64,000 nucleotides of DNA from Photobacterium sp. SKA34 (GCF_000153325.1 NZ_CH724142.1:353152-417151), one strand, 5' to 3'; shown: positions 9,598-19,058, numbered from the stretch's first letter. Numbers and translations: made by a program. The notes: generated from the sequence alone by a model not told the origin.

Positions 9598-9808
9598 GAC
9601 TTCCTCTTTGACGCTTTATCATCCACCGACAAAAGACTAGCAAACGATATAAAACAGTGGATGATGAGTATTACTGCCATCGCTATTTCGTGATGTACGT
9701 GACTGTTATTTCAATGATGATAAGTATATAGTGAACATAATTGGTGTAATATTAATATAAGAACAATAAATACCCTTTTAAGGACACGTTGTAAAAAAGG
9801 CTCATAAT

Positions 9809-10585
9809 ATGGCTTATATTCGAATGGAAGATCAGTTTTGTGCTGATGATTACTATGGGTTAGTTATCGGGCTTGCTGCTGACTTAGCGGAGCATGACTC
9901 GGGTTTCCATACTCATAATAAAGATCAGTTATTATTCTCTCACCATGGCTGTATGGTGATCAGTTTAGATGGTGTGAAATGTGTGTTGCCGCCAATGCGT
10001 GCAGCTTGGATCCCTGCAGGAGTAGAGCACAAAGCACAAACATCGAATGTGACGCATTATCGTTCTTTGTATTTTGACCAAGATTTACAACCGCAATTGC
10101 CGAGAGTATTAAAAATATTTGATATTAACCCTTTAATGTCGGCATTAATGGAACGTATGGCGTTTTGGGCGTTTGATAAACCAAATAATGAGCAAGTTAA
10201 TTCGGTGAATCTATTGATTGAAGAGTTAAATCTTGCGAAAGATAGTCACTTGAATTTACCTATTCCAGCAGATCCTCGTTTATCCTCATGGTTAGCAGAT
10301 ATTGATGATGAGGCGTTTGTTGCTCCATCATTAGCTGAACTCAGCCTTATCGTTGGGGCGAGTGCAAAAACTATCACCCGTATTTTTAATAAAGAAGTGG
10401 GTATGCCATATCAAAGTTGGCGCCAGCAGTGGCGTTTATTAGCTGCAATTGAATTGCTGTCGTCAAATTGGCGAGTTACTGATATTGCTCACCGGCTAGA
10501 TTTTTCAAGTGATAGTGCTTTTATTCGTTTTTTTCATGATAAGGCTGGTGTTACACCCTCTAATTTTATTACTGAACATAAGTAA
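9809..10585 (+). CDS. AraC family transcriptional regulator (cupin sensor)
   Basis: The 258-residue protein has an N-terminal cupin-like sensor (FHTHNKDQLLFSHHG, then PPMRAAWIPAGVEHKA at about residues 67-82). The C-terminal AraC DNA-binding domain has two helix-turn-helix units: LAELSLIVGASAKTITRIF, then WRVTDIAHRLDFSSDSAFIR. The pattern WIPAGVEH is typical of the NimR/YdeO-like regulators that control adjacent exporters. It is divergent from MFS copy 2 and probably controls it. Start ATG at 9809 has AAGG nine bases upstream. The ligand is unknown. Confidence 0.85.
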   Translation: MAYIRMEDQFCADDYYGLVIGLAADLAEHDSGFHTHNKDQLLFSHHGCMVISLDGVKCVLPPMRAAWIPAGVEHKAQTSNVTHYRSLYFDQDLQPQLPRVLKIFDINPLMSALMERMAFWAFDKPNNEQVNSVNLLIEELNLAKDSHLNLPIPADPRLSSWLADIDDEAFVAPSLAELSLIVGASAKTITRIFNKEVGMPYQSWRQQWRLLAAIELLSSNWRVTDIAHRLDFSSDSAFIRFFHDKAGVTPSNFITEHK

Positions 10586-10911
10586 TGAGTTTCGATTGTA
10601 CTAGGTTTACCCAAGCAAATCTTATGCGTAAACAGAAAGGCTAATATTCAAGCTACGAAGTTTATTGTTTGATATTAATACAAATTTGACATTATTTTAG
10701 CTAAAGAATAACGACCAGCAAACAGTTGTTTTTTTTATCTATTGTTTAATATATTTTTCGTACTAGGTTCTCATCCTTGCCGTTTTTCAGTTGAATCTTC
10801 ACTTCGCTAAGGCATGATATATTTATCAGTTGTTATTGTGTTTTATGTCAAAATTAACTGAGTAGATAACGATAATAATCATTCAAGGCTAACAGATATA
10901 TATGGATATTT
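10586..10911. other. Intergenic region
   Basis: This AT-rich gap lies between the AraC gene and the PcfJ-like gene. The only signal I can support is a Fur-box-like sequence at 10865-10883, just before the PcfJ-like start codon. Confidence 0.45.
10865..10883. promoter_or_regulatory. Fur-box-like sequence upstream of the PcfJ-like gene
   Basis: GATAACGATAATAATCATT matches the 19-base Fur consensus GATAATGATAATCATTATC at 15 of 19 positions by eye. It ends 28 bases before the start codon at 10912, a position suited to repression. In AT-rich DNA such matches can be accidental. Confidence 0.4.
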
Positions 10912-12087
10912 ATGCTTGCTTGTTGTGCTGAGCGCAAAGAGTTTCATCACTCAACCCCGTTAGTTTTATCATTTGATGAAGCCTTAACCTTTTTTCCTTT
11001 TCAGCTTGAATTTTATGACTGGCATGATTGCCTTGCTATGTATCGTGCTTACCCAGATGGGCATCGAGAACCATTAGAGGGCAGTTGTTCATTCTATATT
11101 GAGCATATTGAATCATTAGAAGGGGGGAAAGCATGGATAGATAGCATTCCTACTGGATTAGTTGAAAAAGCCCGAGGGTATGCTGATCTTGGGGTGTACA
11201 TGCTTAAGGTTGCTGCATTGAGCCAGAAAGCCCGAGATCTATTACTTCAACGTCCTACCTTATTGTATTTGGCATGCGAACAATATCCGTTAGATCAAGA
11301 TGAAGTGTTAGCACTGTGCGAATTAGGTCAACGTAAGATCCTTGCTCAACTTGGCTTGGCTTCGAGTCGTTCAGCATTGCGCTTTCTTGATCGGATAGAA
11401 GGGGATTTTTCAACCCGTTCGATTGTGATTATTATTCACCGTTTGCTCGATCCTGAAGTGATGTCGTTTAAATTGTTCAAACATTATAAAACGATCACTA
11501 ATTTAACCTTGCAGATCTATCTACAATGGCCAACGTTAACAGGTACGCCTCTTGGACGACATCTAGCACAAACCAATCAGCGTGAACGTTTCCAAATCAA
11601 TCAGATTTTATCTGATGTATTCCAACTTGGTTATCGCGTATTAGATGTTGATTCAATCAAGCGCATTCATGCTGTTACTTCTTATGAAGAGTTAAGAGTG
11701 TTACACGACAGGTGGGTGGTCGCGCAACACAGGATCAATTTTATCCCCGATGCTAATTCAAATAAGCCTTACGTGATCCCTTTTGAAGGTAATAACAACA
11801 TTGTGCCTATTCGTAACTATCAAGAACTAGAGCTAGAGGGAGTTGAACAAAACCATTGTGTTGCGATTTACCACAATCGGATCATTAAAGGCGAATATTT
11901 GGTTTATAAAATGTTCATGCCAGAGCGTGTTACGATAGGTTTGAAAAGACATTACGTCGTTAATGGACGATGTAGTGAGACGTATACTGTAGATCAAATT
12001 CAAGCCCGAAATAGCCGTATGCCATCCACTGAAACACTTGAAGCGGTATATGGTTGGTTAGACAGTATTAAGTCAGTTAAGCCATAA
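10912..12087 (+). CDS. PcfJ-like protein
   Basis: The 391-residue soluble protein is largely unfamiliar in its first two thirds. Its C-terminal third matches the PcfJ-like pattern: EQNHCVAIYHNRIIKGEYLV, then ERVTIGLKR, then YTVDQIQARNSRMPS, that is a His-Cys pair, a Gly-Glu-Tyr strand, a Thr strand and a terminal Q-x-x-x-x-N element. PcfJ was named from conjugative plasmids, but chromosomal homologues are common; biochemical function is unknown. No good ribosome site precedes the ATG, so the start could lie elsewhere. A Fur-like box upstream hints at iron control. It is followed by an AraC-MFS pair 39 bases later but need not be part of that unit. Confidence 0.65.
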   Translation: MLACCAERKEFHHSTPLVLSFDEALTFFPFQLEFYDWHDCLAMYRAYPDGHREPLEGSCSFYIEHIESLEGGKAWIDSIPTGLVEKARGYADLGVYMLKVAALSQKARDLLLQRPTLLYLACEQYPLDQDEVLALCELGQRKILAQLGLASSRSALRFLDRIEGDFSTRSIVIIIHRLLDPEVMSFKLFKHYKTITNLTLQIYLQWPTLTGTPLGRHLAQTNQRERFQINQILSDVFQLGYRVLDVDSIKRIHAVTSYEELRVLHDRWVVAQHRINFIPDANSNKPYVIPFEGNNNIVPIRNYQELELEGVEQNHCVAIYHNRIIKGEYLVYKMFMPERVTIGLKRHYVVNGRCSETYTVDQIQARNSRMPSTETLEAVYGWLDSIKSVKP

Positions 12088-12126
12088 TACCGGTTGAATT
12101 TATCGGTTTATTCTCAAAGGAAAGAA

Positions 12127-12915
12127 ATGCGGTTACTTCATTCGATAAAACGTTACGCACCAACAGAAGAAAAAGCGCCGCATTCTCACGACGATTTTGT
12201 ACAACTCTTTTATATCCACCAAGGCTGTGGTATTGCTAGAACAGAGGATAAAAGCATACTGGCTGTTAGTGGACAGCTTATTTGGGTGCCGCTGAATCAT
12301 CGCCATCATTTAAAAGTGCTAAAGGATTCCTGTTTAAGTATTATCCATGTATCTCCAGACGATATCCCATGTTTCCATGACAAGATGGGGATTATTTCAA
12401 CCAATCGCTTAATGGTACAGGTGATGGCAGAGATTGAGTCGAATGATATTAGCCGTGTGCAAGATCCTGACAGTAACTGCGATATTCAACACCATTACTT
12501 AGCAGTATTTCTCGATCAACTTAAGAAGCAAAGCTACCAAAACGATGCTTATCAAAGTAACGATGATATTGATAAACGACTATTGCCGATCATTGAAACT
12601 TTAACTTTACAGCCTGATATCAAACTATCTTTAGAGTGCTTTGCTGAGCATTGTGGTGCATCTTCTCGCACTCTCAACCGTTTATTTATCAGTACGTTTG
12701 ATAAGCCCTTCCGTGAGATAAGACAACAATTGGTAATGGAAAAAGCATGGCAATTGAGTCGAGCGGGTGTCGCACATACAGATATTGCATTAGATCTAGG
12801 TTACAACAGCTTATCTGCCTTTTCCCATGCCTTTAATCGTTTCAAACAAGACAAAGCTAGTCAGAAGTTGGCGAAAAATCACAACCCGTTGACGTCAGTT
12901 CAACAACAAGAGTAA
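12127..12915 (+). CDS. AraC family transcriptional regulator
   Basis: The 262-residue regulator has a cupin-type N-terminus (APHSHDDFVQLFYIHQGCG, then GQLIWVPLNHRHHLKVL) and a C-terminal AraC domain with two helix-turn-helix units (LECFAEHCGASSRTLNRLF; THTDIALDLGYNSLSAFSHAFNRF-like, read here as HTDIALDLGYNSLSAFS). The ATG at 12127 is chosen because AAAGGA lies just upstream. An in-frame TTG 33 bases earlier has no such site. The gene precedes an MFS exporter in the same direction with a 45-base gap, so they are probably co-transcribed. Confidence 0.85.
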   Translation: MRLLHSIKRYAPTEEKAPHSHDDFVQLFYIHQGCGIARTEDKSILAVSGQLIWVPLNHRHHLKVLKDSCLSIIHVSPDDIPCFHDKMGIISTNRLMVQVMAEIESNDISRVQDPDSNCDIQHHYLAVFLDQLKKQSYQNDAYQSNDDIDKRLLPIIETLTLQPDIKLSLECFAEHCGASSRTLNRLFISTFDKPFREIRQQLVMEKAWQLSRAGVAHTDIALDLGYNSLSAFSHAFNRFKQDKASQKLAKNHNPLTSVQQQE

Positions 12916-12960
12916 ACGTACTTCTTTAAGCTAAAGACATCAACTAAGGAGGTTGTTGTC

Positions 12961-14145
12961 ATGTCTTTACTACGTTTACTCTCTATCAGTTTATTAATGG
13001 CGTGCAGCTATTTCTTTGCTTCTGATATGTATGCACCTAGCTTACCTGTGATGTCTGAAGCATTGAATGTGTCATCGACATCAGTACAACAAACGGTGAG
13101 CGCGTTTTTTATTGCGTTAGGTTTAAGCCAATTAGTGTGTGGTTCTGTCGCAGAACGCTTTGGCCGTCGTCCTATCGCGATCTTAGGCGCGGTGATATTT
13201 ATTACCGGTTCAGCGCTTTGTTTATATGTTGATCAACTATCAGGTTTAATTATTGGACGTGCCGTACAAGGTATTGGTGTTGGGGCGTTGTTTTTATTAT
13301 GCCGAACCATATTGCAAGACTCATTGACTAAAGAGCAGTTAGTGGATGTGATGTCATGGTTTAGTATTTTATTTATGTGTTTACCCGCGTCGACACCTGC
13401 AATTGGTGGCTATTTAGAAAGCCATTTTGGCTGGCATAGTAGCTTCTGGTTTATGTTGGGGTTAGCAGTACTACTATTTGTAGTTATTGTCTTAGGTTTA
13501 AAAGAAACCCACTTAGAAAAGAATATTCATGCAACGAAACCAAGGGTTTTTGCTCGTGATTACACCATGATTGCAACTAATCAACAGTTTTTACGCTATT
13601 TAATCATGATGGTGATGGCCAATAGTGGTGCGCTGGTGTTCTATTTGATGGGCGCGTTTATAGCAAAAGAGCAATACCATTTACCCGTGCAATATTTTGG
13701 TATGTCTTCATTGTTGCTAATCGGTTGTAGTTTGTGCGCGCGTATTGTTTATATTCGCTTTCTAAAATATACCACAACAGAGGGGCGAATCATTAAAGCG
13801 GCAAGCTGTATTATGTTGCTAGGGGCGTTGACGATATTATCGAATGCGGTGTTTCACAGCATGGCGACGATCATTATCGGTATGGGAATCTACTGTTTTG
13901 GTGCAGGGTTAACAACCTCAGTCGTAGCGGTCAGTGCGCTTTACTTATTCCCTAAGTATAAAGGACAAACGGGTGCGCTATTTGGTTCATTACAAATGGT
14001 TGGGATCTTTACGTTAACCTTTATAGTTAGCCATTTAGCAAGTGTTGAGTGGGAGATGGCATGTGTATTCATTTCCATGGCGTTAGTGAATATTTCCGTA
14101 CAACGCTGGTGGAATGATAATTCTGTCGTATTGGCAAAAGCGTAA
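12961..14145 (+). CDS. Bcr/CflA-type MFS efflux transporter
   Basis: This 394-residue, roughly 12-helix MFS protein begins with the Bcr-like motif SDMYAPSLPVMSEAL (residues 22-36) and has motif A as GSVAERFGRRP. It has the strongest ribosome site in the region (TAAGGAGGT, seven bases before ATG), pointing to high translation. It sits directly downstream of an AraC regulator, so expression is probably coupled to that sensor. It is a divergent paralogue of the bcr gene at 3277 and the twin MFS genes at 6959 and 8425. Substrate unknown. Confidence 0.85.
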   Translation: MSLLRLLSISLLMACSYFFASDMYAPSLPVMSEALNVSSTSVQQTVSAFFIALGLSQLVCGSVAERFGRRPIAILGAVIFITGSALCLYVDQLSGLIIGRAVQGIGVGALFLLCRTILQDSLTKEQLVDVMSWFSILFMCLPASTPAIGGYLESHFGWHSSFWFMLGLAVLLFVVIVLGLKETHLEKNIHATKPRVFARDYTMIATNQQFLRYLIMMVMANSGALVFYLMGAFIAKEQYHLPVQYFGMSSLLLIGCSLCARIVYIRFLKYTTTEGRIIKAASCIMLLGALTILSNAVFHSMATIIIGMGIYCFGAGLTTSVVAVSALYLFPKYKGQTGALFGSLQMVGIFTLTFIVSHLASVEWEMACVFISMALVNISVQRWWNDNSVVLAKA

Positions 14146-14147
14146 AT

Positions 14148-14188
14148 AAAAAGCGCCTATTGGCTTAAAAGCTGATAGGCGTTTTTAT
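14148..14188. terminator. Bidirectional terminator
   Basis: AAAAAGCGCCTAT / ATAGGCGTTTTT inverted repeat lies between the convergent MFS gene and the M23 peptidase gene. Confidence 0.85.
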
Positions 14189-14197
14189 GTATACAGA

Positions 14198-14884
14198 TTA
14201 ATCTAAATCGCTTCGTTTTAGGATCAGATTAGGGTTTGGGCAGTTATCTTGGTAAAAATCCAAATGCTCCGGATCAATCACACCAGGATAATCATTATTG
14301 TAATTACCCATGTCTTTGATGATCTGAATATGCAGATGGGGCGCCCAACCACCATTTTCTTCCATTTTACCTATTGCTGTAAATTGCTGACCTGCTGTTA
14401 TTTTCTGTCCAACTGTAAGCGTTGATAAAAACTCAGTGGCGCAATGTCCATACAGAGTATAAAAAACATGGCCTTCTAACTGATGTTTTAGAATCACGGT
14501 TGGACCATAGTCACCGTCAGCGGTGTGGTTAGCAATACCAAAGACTTCACCATCAAGTGGGGCATAAACAGGTATGCCAGCAGGTAAACCTAAATCAATA
14601 GCCATATGAACAGTACGATCAGGAGAATCGGTAAAGTTAGCTTTATCTTGATAGATCAAACGATGTTCAGCATAACGACTAATCACTACCATAGCATTAT
14701 CTGCAACAGCACGGTTTACAATTTCATCAGCAAAGCTATGCTCTGCGGTAACCGTACTCCATAAATCACTACTTGGTGTTAAATCGACAATATATCCTTT
14801 ACCAAATTGTAATTCTTTCGGTACAACAGGGTGAAAGTCATGGGCTTTAAGGACTTGTTCTAATGATGTTTTGCTGTTTGTCAT
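14198..14884 (-). CDS. M23 family metallopeptidase without signal peptide
   Basis: The 228-residue protein carries a complete M23 (LytM-type) zinc peptidase domain: H93 and D97 in HMAIDLG, H147 in LYGHC, and H183/H185 in HLHIQ. M23 enzymes normally cut peptidoglycan peptide bridges outside the cytoplasm, yet no signal peptide or membrane segment is present before residue 90. The start is the ATG at 14884, which overlaps the stop of the upstream MFS gene as ATGA. This is translational coupling and rules out the longer upstream frame. A peptidase made with an MFS carrier suggests a joint role on an imported or exported peptide, which is inference. The 90-residue N-terminal part is not recognised. 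Confidence 0.75.
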   Translation of the reverse strand: MTNSKTSLEQVLKAHDFHPVVPKELQFGKGYIVDLTPSSDLWSTVTAEHSFADEIVNRAVADNAMVVISRYAEHRLIYQDKANFTDSPDRTVHMAIDLGLPAGIPVYAPLDGEVFGIANHTADGDYGPTVILKHQLEGHVFYTLYGHCATEFLSTLTVGQKITAGQQFTAIGKMEENGGWAPHLHIQIIKDMGNYNNDYPGVIDPEHLDFYQDNCPNPNLILKRSDLD

Positions 14885-16137
14885 GCTGCATCCAATTCTG
14901 ATGGTGTTTTCTTCTCTGTAGTCGTATTTTGAGTTGGCACCATTATCATTGCCGCTAGGTAGCCAATAATCGCGATGCCTGTTGGTAATAATAAGTGCAC
15001 ATTGACCATCATAGCAGTTAAATAACCGGTTAATGTCCACGCCAAGCCAACCATTGCACTTGAAAGCGCCATTGCCCAACCTTGGTCGATATCACTTGCT
15101 CTGTCTGAAAGGGCTGTGATGTAAAGAGGGAAACACAGTGCCACCATGGTTGCAGTAAAGATCATCGCTAATACATGGCTGGTTGGTGTCGGCGTTGTGG
15201 CTAGAAGCAACATACCAATTGCTGAAAGTGCTGTTGTTACTCTGAGTGCAGAAGACACAGAAAAACGTTTTAATATCAGGCGAGGGAGTAATAGCAAAGA
15301 GAAAATCATTACGATACCAATACCTATCATAAAGTATTGGTAGAATTCACTTTCTACCGAAATATTCCATTTCTGCGGGAAGATAAATGCAATGTTTTGG
15401 AAATAGAGGCTCCAGCTAAACTGACAGATAAACACAATAAATAGACAGTTCAGCAAACCTTTTTGGCTACGCTTTAATGGTTTAGCAAATGAGAACGGGT
15501 TTTCTTCTTTTACCGTATTTTGAATAGGTAAACGAACAATAAACAGCAAAGCTAAGCTAACGATAGCAATCAGCAAACAAGCATAGAATGGTGCTTGAGC
15601 ACCATAACTAGCAGATAATTTACTGCCAAGCGCAGGACCAAAAGACATTGCTGCCGTCATTACCACAGCGACCAAACTCATCAAGGTTGCTTTGTTTTTC
15701 CCTTCGCTGTTATCCGCTAAAATCGCTTGTGCAATAGGCTGGCTTGCAGAGCCTAAGCTGTTGATCATATTTCCTACAAACAAAATGATCACCGAGCTAA
15801 CGATAATCGCATAAATAGGTAATGCAAACCCTATTGCTGCGATCATCAAACAAATGGCAATCACGGTCTTACGGCTGAACTTGTCAGCAAAGCGGGCAAT
15901 AAAAGGGGTAAAGAACATCGAAATAAATGGGGCGGCAGACATTACTGTACCAAACAACATGCGACGTTGTTCAATTGGCATACTCTTAGCAAATTCCAAT
16001 GAATGATCAGTTAAAAATAAGCTAACGTATGCAGGGATCGTAATAAAAAATCCGGCAGACCCAAGAAAAATAATGATGTATAGCGTTATAAGCGTAAATA
16101 AGGGCAGCTGTTGAGCCGTGCGATGTTGTTTGCGCAT
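14881..16137 (-). CDS. MFS transporter coupled to the M23 peptidase
   Basis: This 418-residue MFS protein has about 12 helices and motif A as FIARFADKFSRKTV after helix 2. The pattern SAAPFISMFFTPFIARFAD recalls generic drug or sugar exporters; no specific subfamily is clear. The ATG follows GGGAG with good spacing. Its TGA stop overlaps the M23 start by four bases (ATGA), so the two are an operon. Together with the missing signal peptide on the M23 partner, this suggests the carrier moves a peptide or muropeptide-like compound. Direction of transport is not determinable here. Confidence 0.75.
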   Translation of the reverse strand: MRKQHRTAQQLPLFTLITLYIIIFLGSAGFFITIPAYVSLFLTDHSLEFAKSMPIEQRRMLFGTVMSAAPFISMFFTPFIARFADKFSRKTVIAICLMIAAIGFALPIYAIIVSSVIILFVGNMINSLGSASQPIAQAILADNSEGKNKATLMSLVAVVMTAAMSFGPALGSKLSASYGAQAPFYACLLIAIVSLALLFIVRLPIQNTVKEENPFSFAKPLKRSQKGLLNCLFIVFICQFSWSLYFQNIAFIFPQKWNISVESEFYQYFMIGIGIVMIFSLLLLPRLILKRFSVSSALRVTTALSAIGMLLLATTPTPTSHVLAMIFTATMVALCFPLYITALSDRASDIDQGWAMALSSAMVGLAWTLTGYLTAMMVNVHLLLPTGIAIIGYLAAMIMVPTQNTTTEKKTPSELDAA

Positions 16138-16360
16138 CTTATTCTCCCAGTGAATGTGCGCGCTATTCTAATTCTCTTGGGGTAATTGGCAAACACTATC
16201 GTTAAGTTTTGAAATTAATTTTTAACAATTACAGCTAAAAAGCAAAGTTATGCAACTGAAAGTGATTCTTATTCAGACTATTGTAATTAACTACGTTGTG
16301 TTTTTGAGTTATCTCTTATTTACCAGTAGAAAGAAGCCAAAGGATTAATGAGGAAAAGTA

Positions 16361-17335
16361 ATGAAACTTAAAAACCTATCTCTGTTGGTTATCGCAACTT
16401 GTGTTTCAAGTTCTGTATTGGCTTGTGATTTAACGGTTTCGACGTCGACAACGTTACAAAATCTACCATCTGCATCAGGTATAGTGAATCATGACAATCA
16501 CATTTTGGCCGTGGGTGATGACAGTTCACAATTATTTACGTTGAATGATAAATTTGAAGTGATGAGCGAGTCACCGATTGCGCATTATAAAACAGGTAAA
16601 GATGGCAGAATCGTTAAAAAGGTAAAACCCGATTTTGAATCGATGGATGTTCAACGTGTTAATGGAAAACCTGCTTATGTGATTTTGGGCTCAGGCAGTA
16701 AGAAGCAGGTGAGAGAAAAAGGATTTGTTATTGCGCAAGATAATAGCTTTAAAATTGAGCGTGACTTAGCACCTTTGTATGAGAAACTTCACCAAGTAGG
16801 ACACTTCACTGAAAAGCAAGAAATTAATATTGAAGGCTTAGCGAGCAGTAAAGATAAGGTCTTCATTTTTAATCGCGGCAACAGTGGACCAAACATGTTG
16901 TTTGAAGTGGATAAAACAGCATTTGAAAACTACATAACTGGCAAGCAAGATAATATCGATAAGATTGAAGCTTACTTAGTCAAACTTCCAGCTATCGATG
17001 GTATTGAATCTGGTTTATCTGGTGCAACATATGATGAGGCTACAAAGACGTTGTATTTAACCTCATCAGTTGAAGCAACAGGTGGTGCTTATCAAGATGG
17101 TGAGATTTTAGGAAGCTTTGTTGCTGAATTACCGTTAAGTCAACTTGCTAATGGTAAAACGATTGATCTGACAAAGGACGCAATGCCTGTTGAACACGAT
17201 GGTAAGAAAGTCATTACAAAAGTAGAATCGATCGCAATTACTTCCCATGAAGGAAATATCACCAAAGGTGTATTAGCCTCTGATAACGATAATGGCACAA
17301 GCCAGTTCTTTGATTTTAAAATTAAAGAGTCGTAA
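16361..17335 (+). CDS. Exported protein, probable beta-propeller (DUF6929-like)
   Basis: This 324-residue protein has a signal peptide ending SVLA/C. The residue after the cut is Cys, but the VLAC sequence is a poor lipobox, so I favour a soluble periplasmic form. The mature part shows repeated propeller-like strands (ASGIVNHDNHILAVGDDS; NIEGLASSKDKVFIFNRGN; LSGATYDEATKTLYLTSS; VESIAITSHEGNITKGVLAS). The repeated pattern of a short acidic turn after a strand recalls phytase/esterase-like propellers and what is called DUF6929. The ligand is unknown. GAGG lies before the ATG. It stands alone, divergent from the MFS-M23 operon. Confidence 0.6.
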   Translation: MKLKNLSLLVIATCVSSSVLACDLTVSTSTTLQNLPSASGIVNHDNHILAVGDDSSQLFTLNDKFEVMSESPIAHYKTGKDGRIVKKVKPDFESMDVQRVNGKPAYVILGSGSKKQVREKGFVIAQDNSFKIERDLAPLYEKLHQVGHFTEKQEINIEGLASSKDKVFIFNRGNSGPNMLFEVDKTAFENYITGKQDNIDKIEAYLVKLPAIDGIESGLSGATYDEATKTLYLTSSVEATGGAYQDGEILGSFVAELPLSQLANGKTIDLTKDAMPVEHDGKKVITKVESIAITSHEGNITKGVLASDNDNGTSQFFDFKIKES

Positions 17336-17463
17336 GACTAAAGTGATTATTCCGTAGGATATAATGATTTTTCATTTGTCTTCATGGTGTATTACTAATA
17401 TATAGATGTGAGCATCAGTATTTTTAATACAGATGCTCATTTATTTCATCGAGGGTATGAATG

Positions 17464-18843
17464 TTATCTGTGTATTAAGTTATTACCATCAGAGCGGTGC
17501 AATGATAAAAATGACAAAGCAGAGATAACGGTTAATAGCCCCATAGCAATGAATGTCTGGTGAAAATGAGACATATCATTGCCAGCGTAATAGGTAGAGA
17601 AAAAGTGTAAAACACACGCGCAGATAGCAAGACCAAAGCTAATTGAAAGTAGTTGTGTTACTGCTAGCATACTGTTACCAGCACTTGCATGTTTATCATC
17701 TAAATCAGCTAATGTTATGGTGTTCATTGCCGTAAATTGTGTTGCGCGAACAATACCTAACGCAAACAGTAATGGTAGTGCTAACCAAAGGGATAGCTGG
17801 CCTGATATAAGGGCAAAAGCTGCTGTAATAATTCCAATAACAATAGTGACCCAAAACAATGTTTTGCGATAGCCGAGACGCTTAAGGGTTCTTTCGACAT
17901 ATGATTTACCTAATAATGCGCCAAAAGCTAAGGGAACCATCATCAATCCCGCATACAAGGCTGATGCTCCCATTCCAACTTGCAACATAAGTGGTATAAG
18001 AAAAGGAATCGCACCTGTACCTAAACGAGAAAATATATTTCCACCGATACCTACAGAAAAAGTCCTTGTCTTAAAAAGTGATAAAGGAATAAGCACATTT
18101 TGTTTTTTTGAGGCGTAATAAATATAAGTGATGAGAAGAGAAAAACCTATTAATAAAGTGATAACTGGAATCAAAAAAGTCTCTGATTTAGTTAAAAGTT
18201 CAATGCCACTTAAAAGAGTAATTAAACTTGAGCTAAATAGAATAAATCCCCAACCATCAAACTTATTAGCAGTCGAAGTAAAGTTAGGCATATAGCGTTT
18301 GGTCATCCATAGTCCAATAATACCGACAGGGATATTAATTAAGAATATCCAATGCCAACTTGCATAAGTGACTAATACACCACCAAGTACAGGACCAACA
18401 ACGGGACCGATTAATCCCAGCATAGTTGCAAGGTTCAACGCGTGAACAAATTCATTACGAGGATAGCTCCGTAATAATGCTAAGCGTGCAACAGGAACCA
18501 TCATAGCGCCACCAACACCTTGGAGAATGCGAGATAGAACCAATTGAGTCAATGTGTCTGATAATCCACACGCTAACGAGCCCAGTGTAAATAAGCCAAC
18601 AGCCCAGCCAAAAATAACTCGGGTGCCAAATCTGTCAGCAAGCCAGCCACTGATGGGTATTAAGATCGCAACAGTAAGGGTATAGCTAATGATGGTTAGC
18701 TGCATGGTTAAAGGCGATTCGTGCAAGCTCTTCACCAGTGAGGGGATTGCGGTGTTAATTATTGTAGCATCAAGGGTTTGCATAAAAAAAGCAATCCCCG
18801 CAATCCATGGTAGCCATGTAAGTTGTTTTGATGGTTTCGCCAT
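17464..18843 (-). CDS. mdtD: DHA2-family multidrug MFS transporter, MdtD-like
   Basis: The 459-residue transporter has about 14 membrane helices, as in the DHA2 group, and is very close in pattern to E. coli MdtD: FFMQTLDATIINTAIPSL, GWLADRFGTR (motif A), ILQGVGGAMMVPVARL and ASWHWIFLINIPVGIIG (motif C region). It is expected to be a proton-coupled exporter in the inner membrane. Unlike E. coli it is not next to mdtABC or baeSR here. The start is the ATG at 18843 because GAGG lies five bases before it; a GTG two codons upstream is in frame but overlaps that site. Confidence 0.82.
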   Translation of the reverse strand: MAKPSKQLTWLPWIAGIAFFMQTLDATIINTAIPSLVKSLHESPLTMQLTIISYTLTVAILIPISGWLADRFGTRVIFGWAVGLFTLGSLACGLSDTLTQLVLSRILQGVGGAMMVPVARLALLRSYPRNEFVHALNLATMLGLIGPVVGPVLGGVLVTYASWHWIFLINIPVGIIGLWMTKRYMPNFTSTANKFDGWGFILFSSSLITLLSGIELLTKSETFLIPVITLLIGFSLLITYIYYASKKQNVLIPLSLFKTRTFSVGIGGNIFSRLGTGAIPFLIPLMLQVGMGASALYAGLMMVPLAFGALLGKSYVERTLKRLGYRKTLFWVTIVIGIITAAFALISGQLSLWLALPLLFALGIVRATQFTAMNTITLADLDDKHASAGNSMLAVTQLLSISFGLAICACVLHFFSTYYAGNDMSHFHQTFIAMGLLTVISALSFLSLHRSDGNNLIHR

Positions 18844-19058
18844 AGTCACCTCAATAATGGTAACGATATTCCGCGCGCAGAGTAGCCAGAAGCATAAAAC
18901 AGAGGAGAGGAAATAACGATGGTTATACGTAATGTATTATTACTATATCAGTTGTAGCTTAACCTGAAGTGAATCATTTAAACATACTATTACACCATAA
19001 CATAATAGAAAATATGGAGCTAAACTGGTGTTAATGATATGAAAAGGAGAATCGGTTA

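Larger units (their letters stand above)
6864..9786. repeat. Tandem duplication of terminator + MFS exporter gene + upstream region
   Basis: Two head-to-tail copies of about 1.46 kb cover roughly 6864-8321 and 8328-9786. Each holds a GCCGCAT-stem terminator, a 390-codon MFS gene on the minus strand, and an upstream region ending in AAGGACA. The copies are clearly homologous but diverged, except for a block of 228 identical bases (7307-7534 and 8773-9000). The second copy's upstream region is the true divergent promoter shared with the AraC gene at 9809. The 293-base spacer 8132-8424 is therefore a relic of that promoter region followed by the second terminator. Confidence 0.9.

Noticed and set aside
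14885..15079. 65-codon N-terminal extension of the M23 peptidase
   Set aside because: It would run inside the MFS gene in another frame; the ATGA overlap at 14881-14884 gives a much better start.
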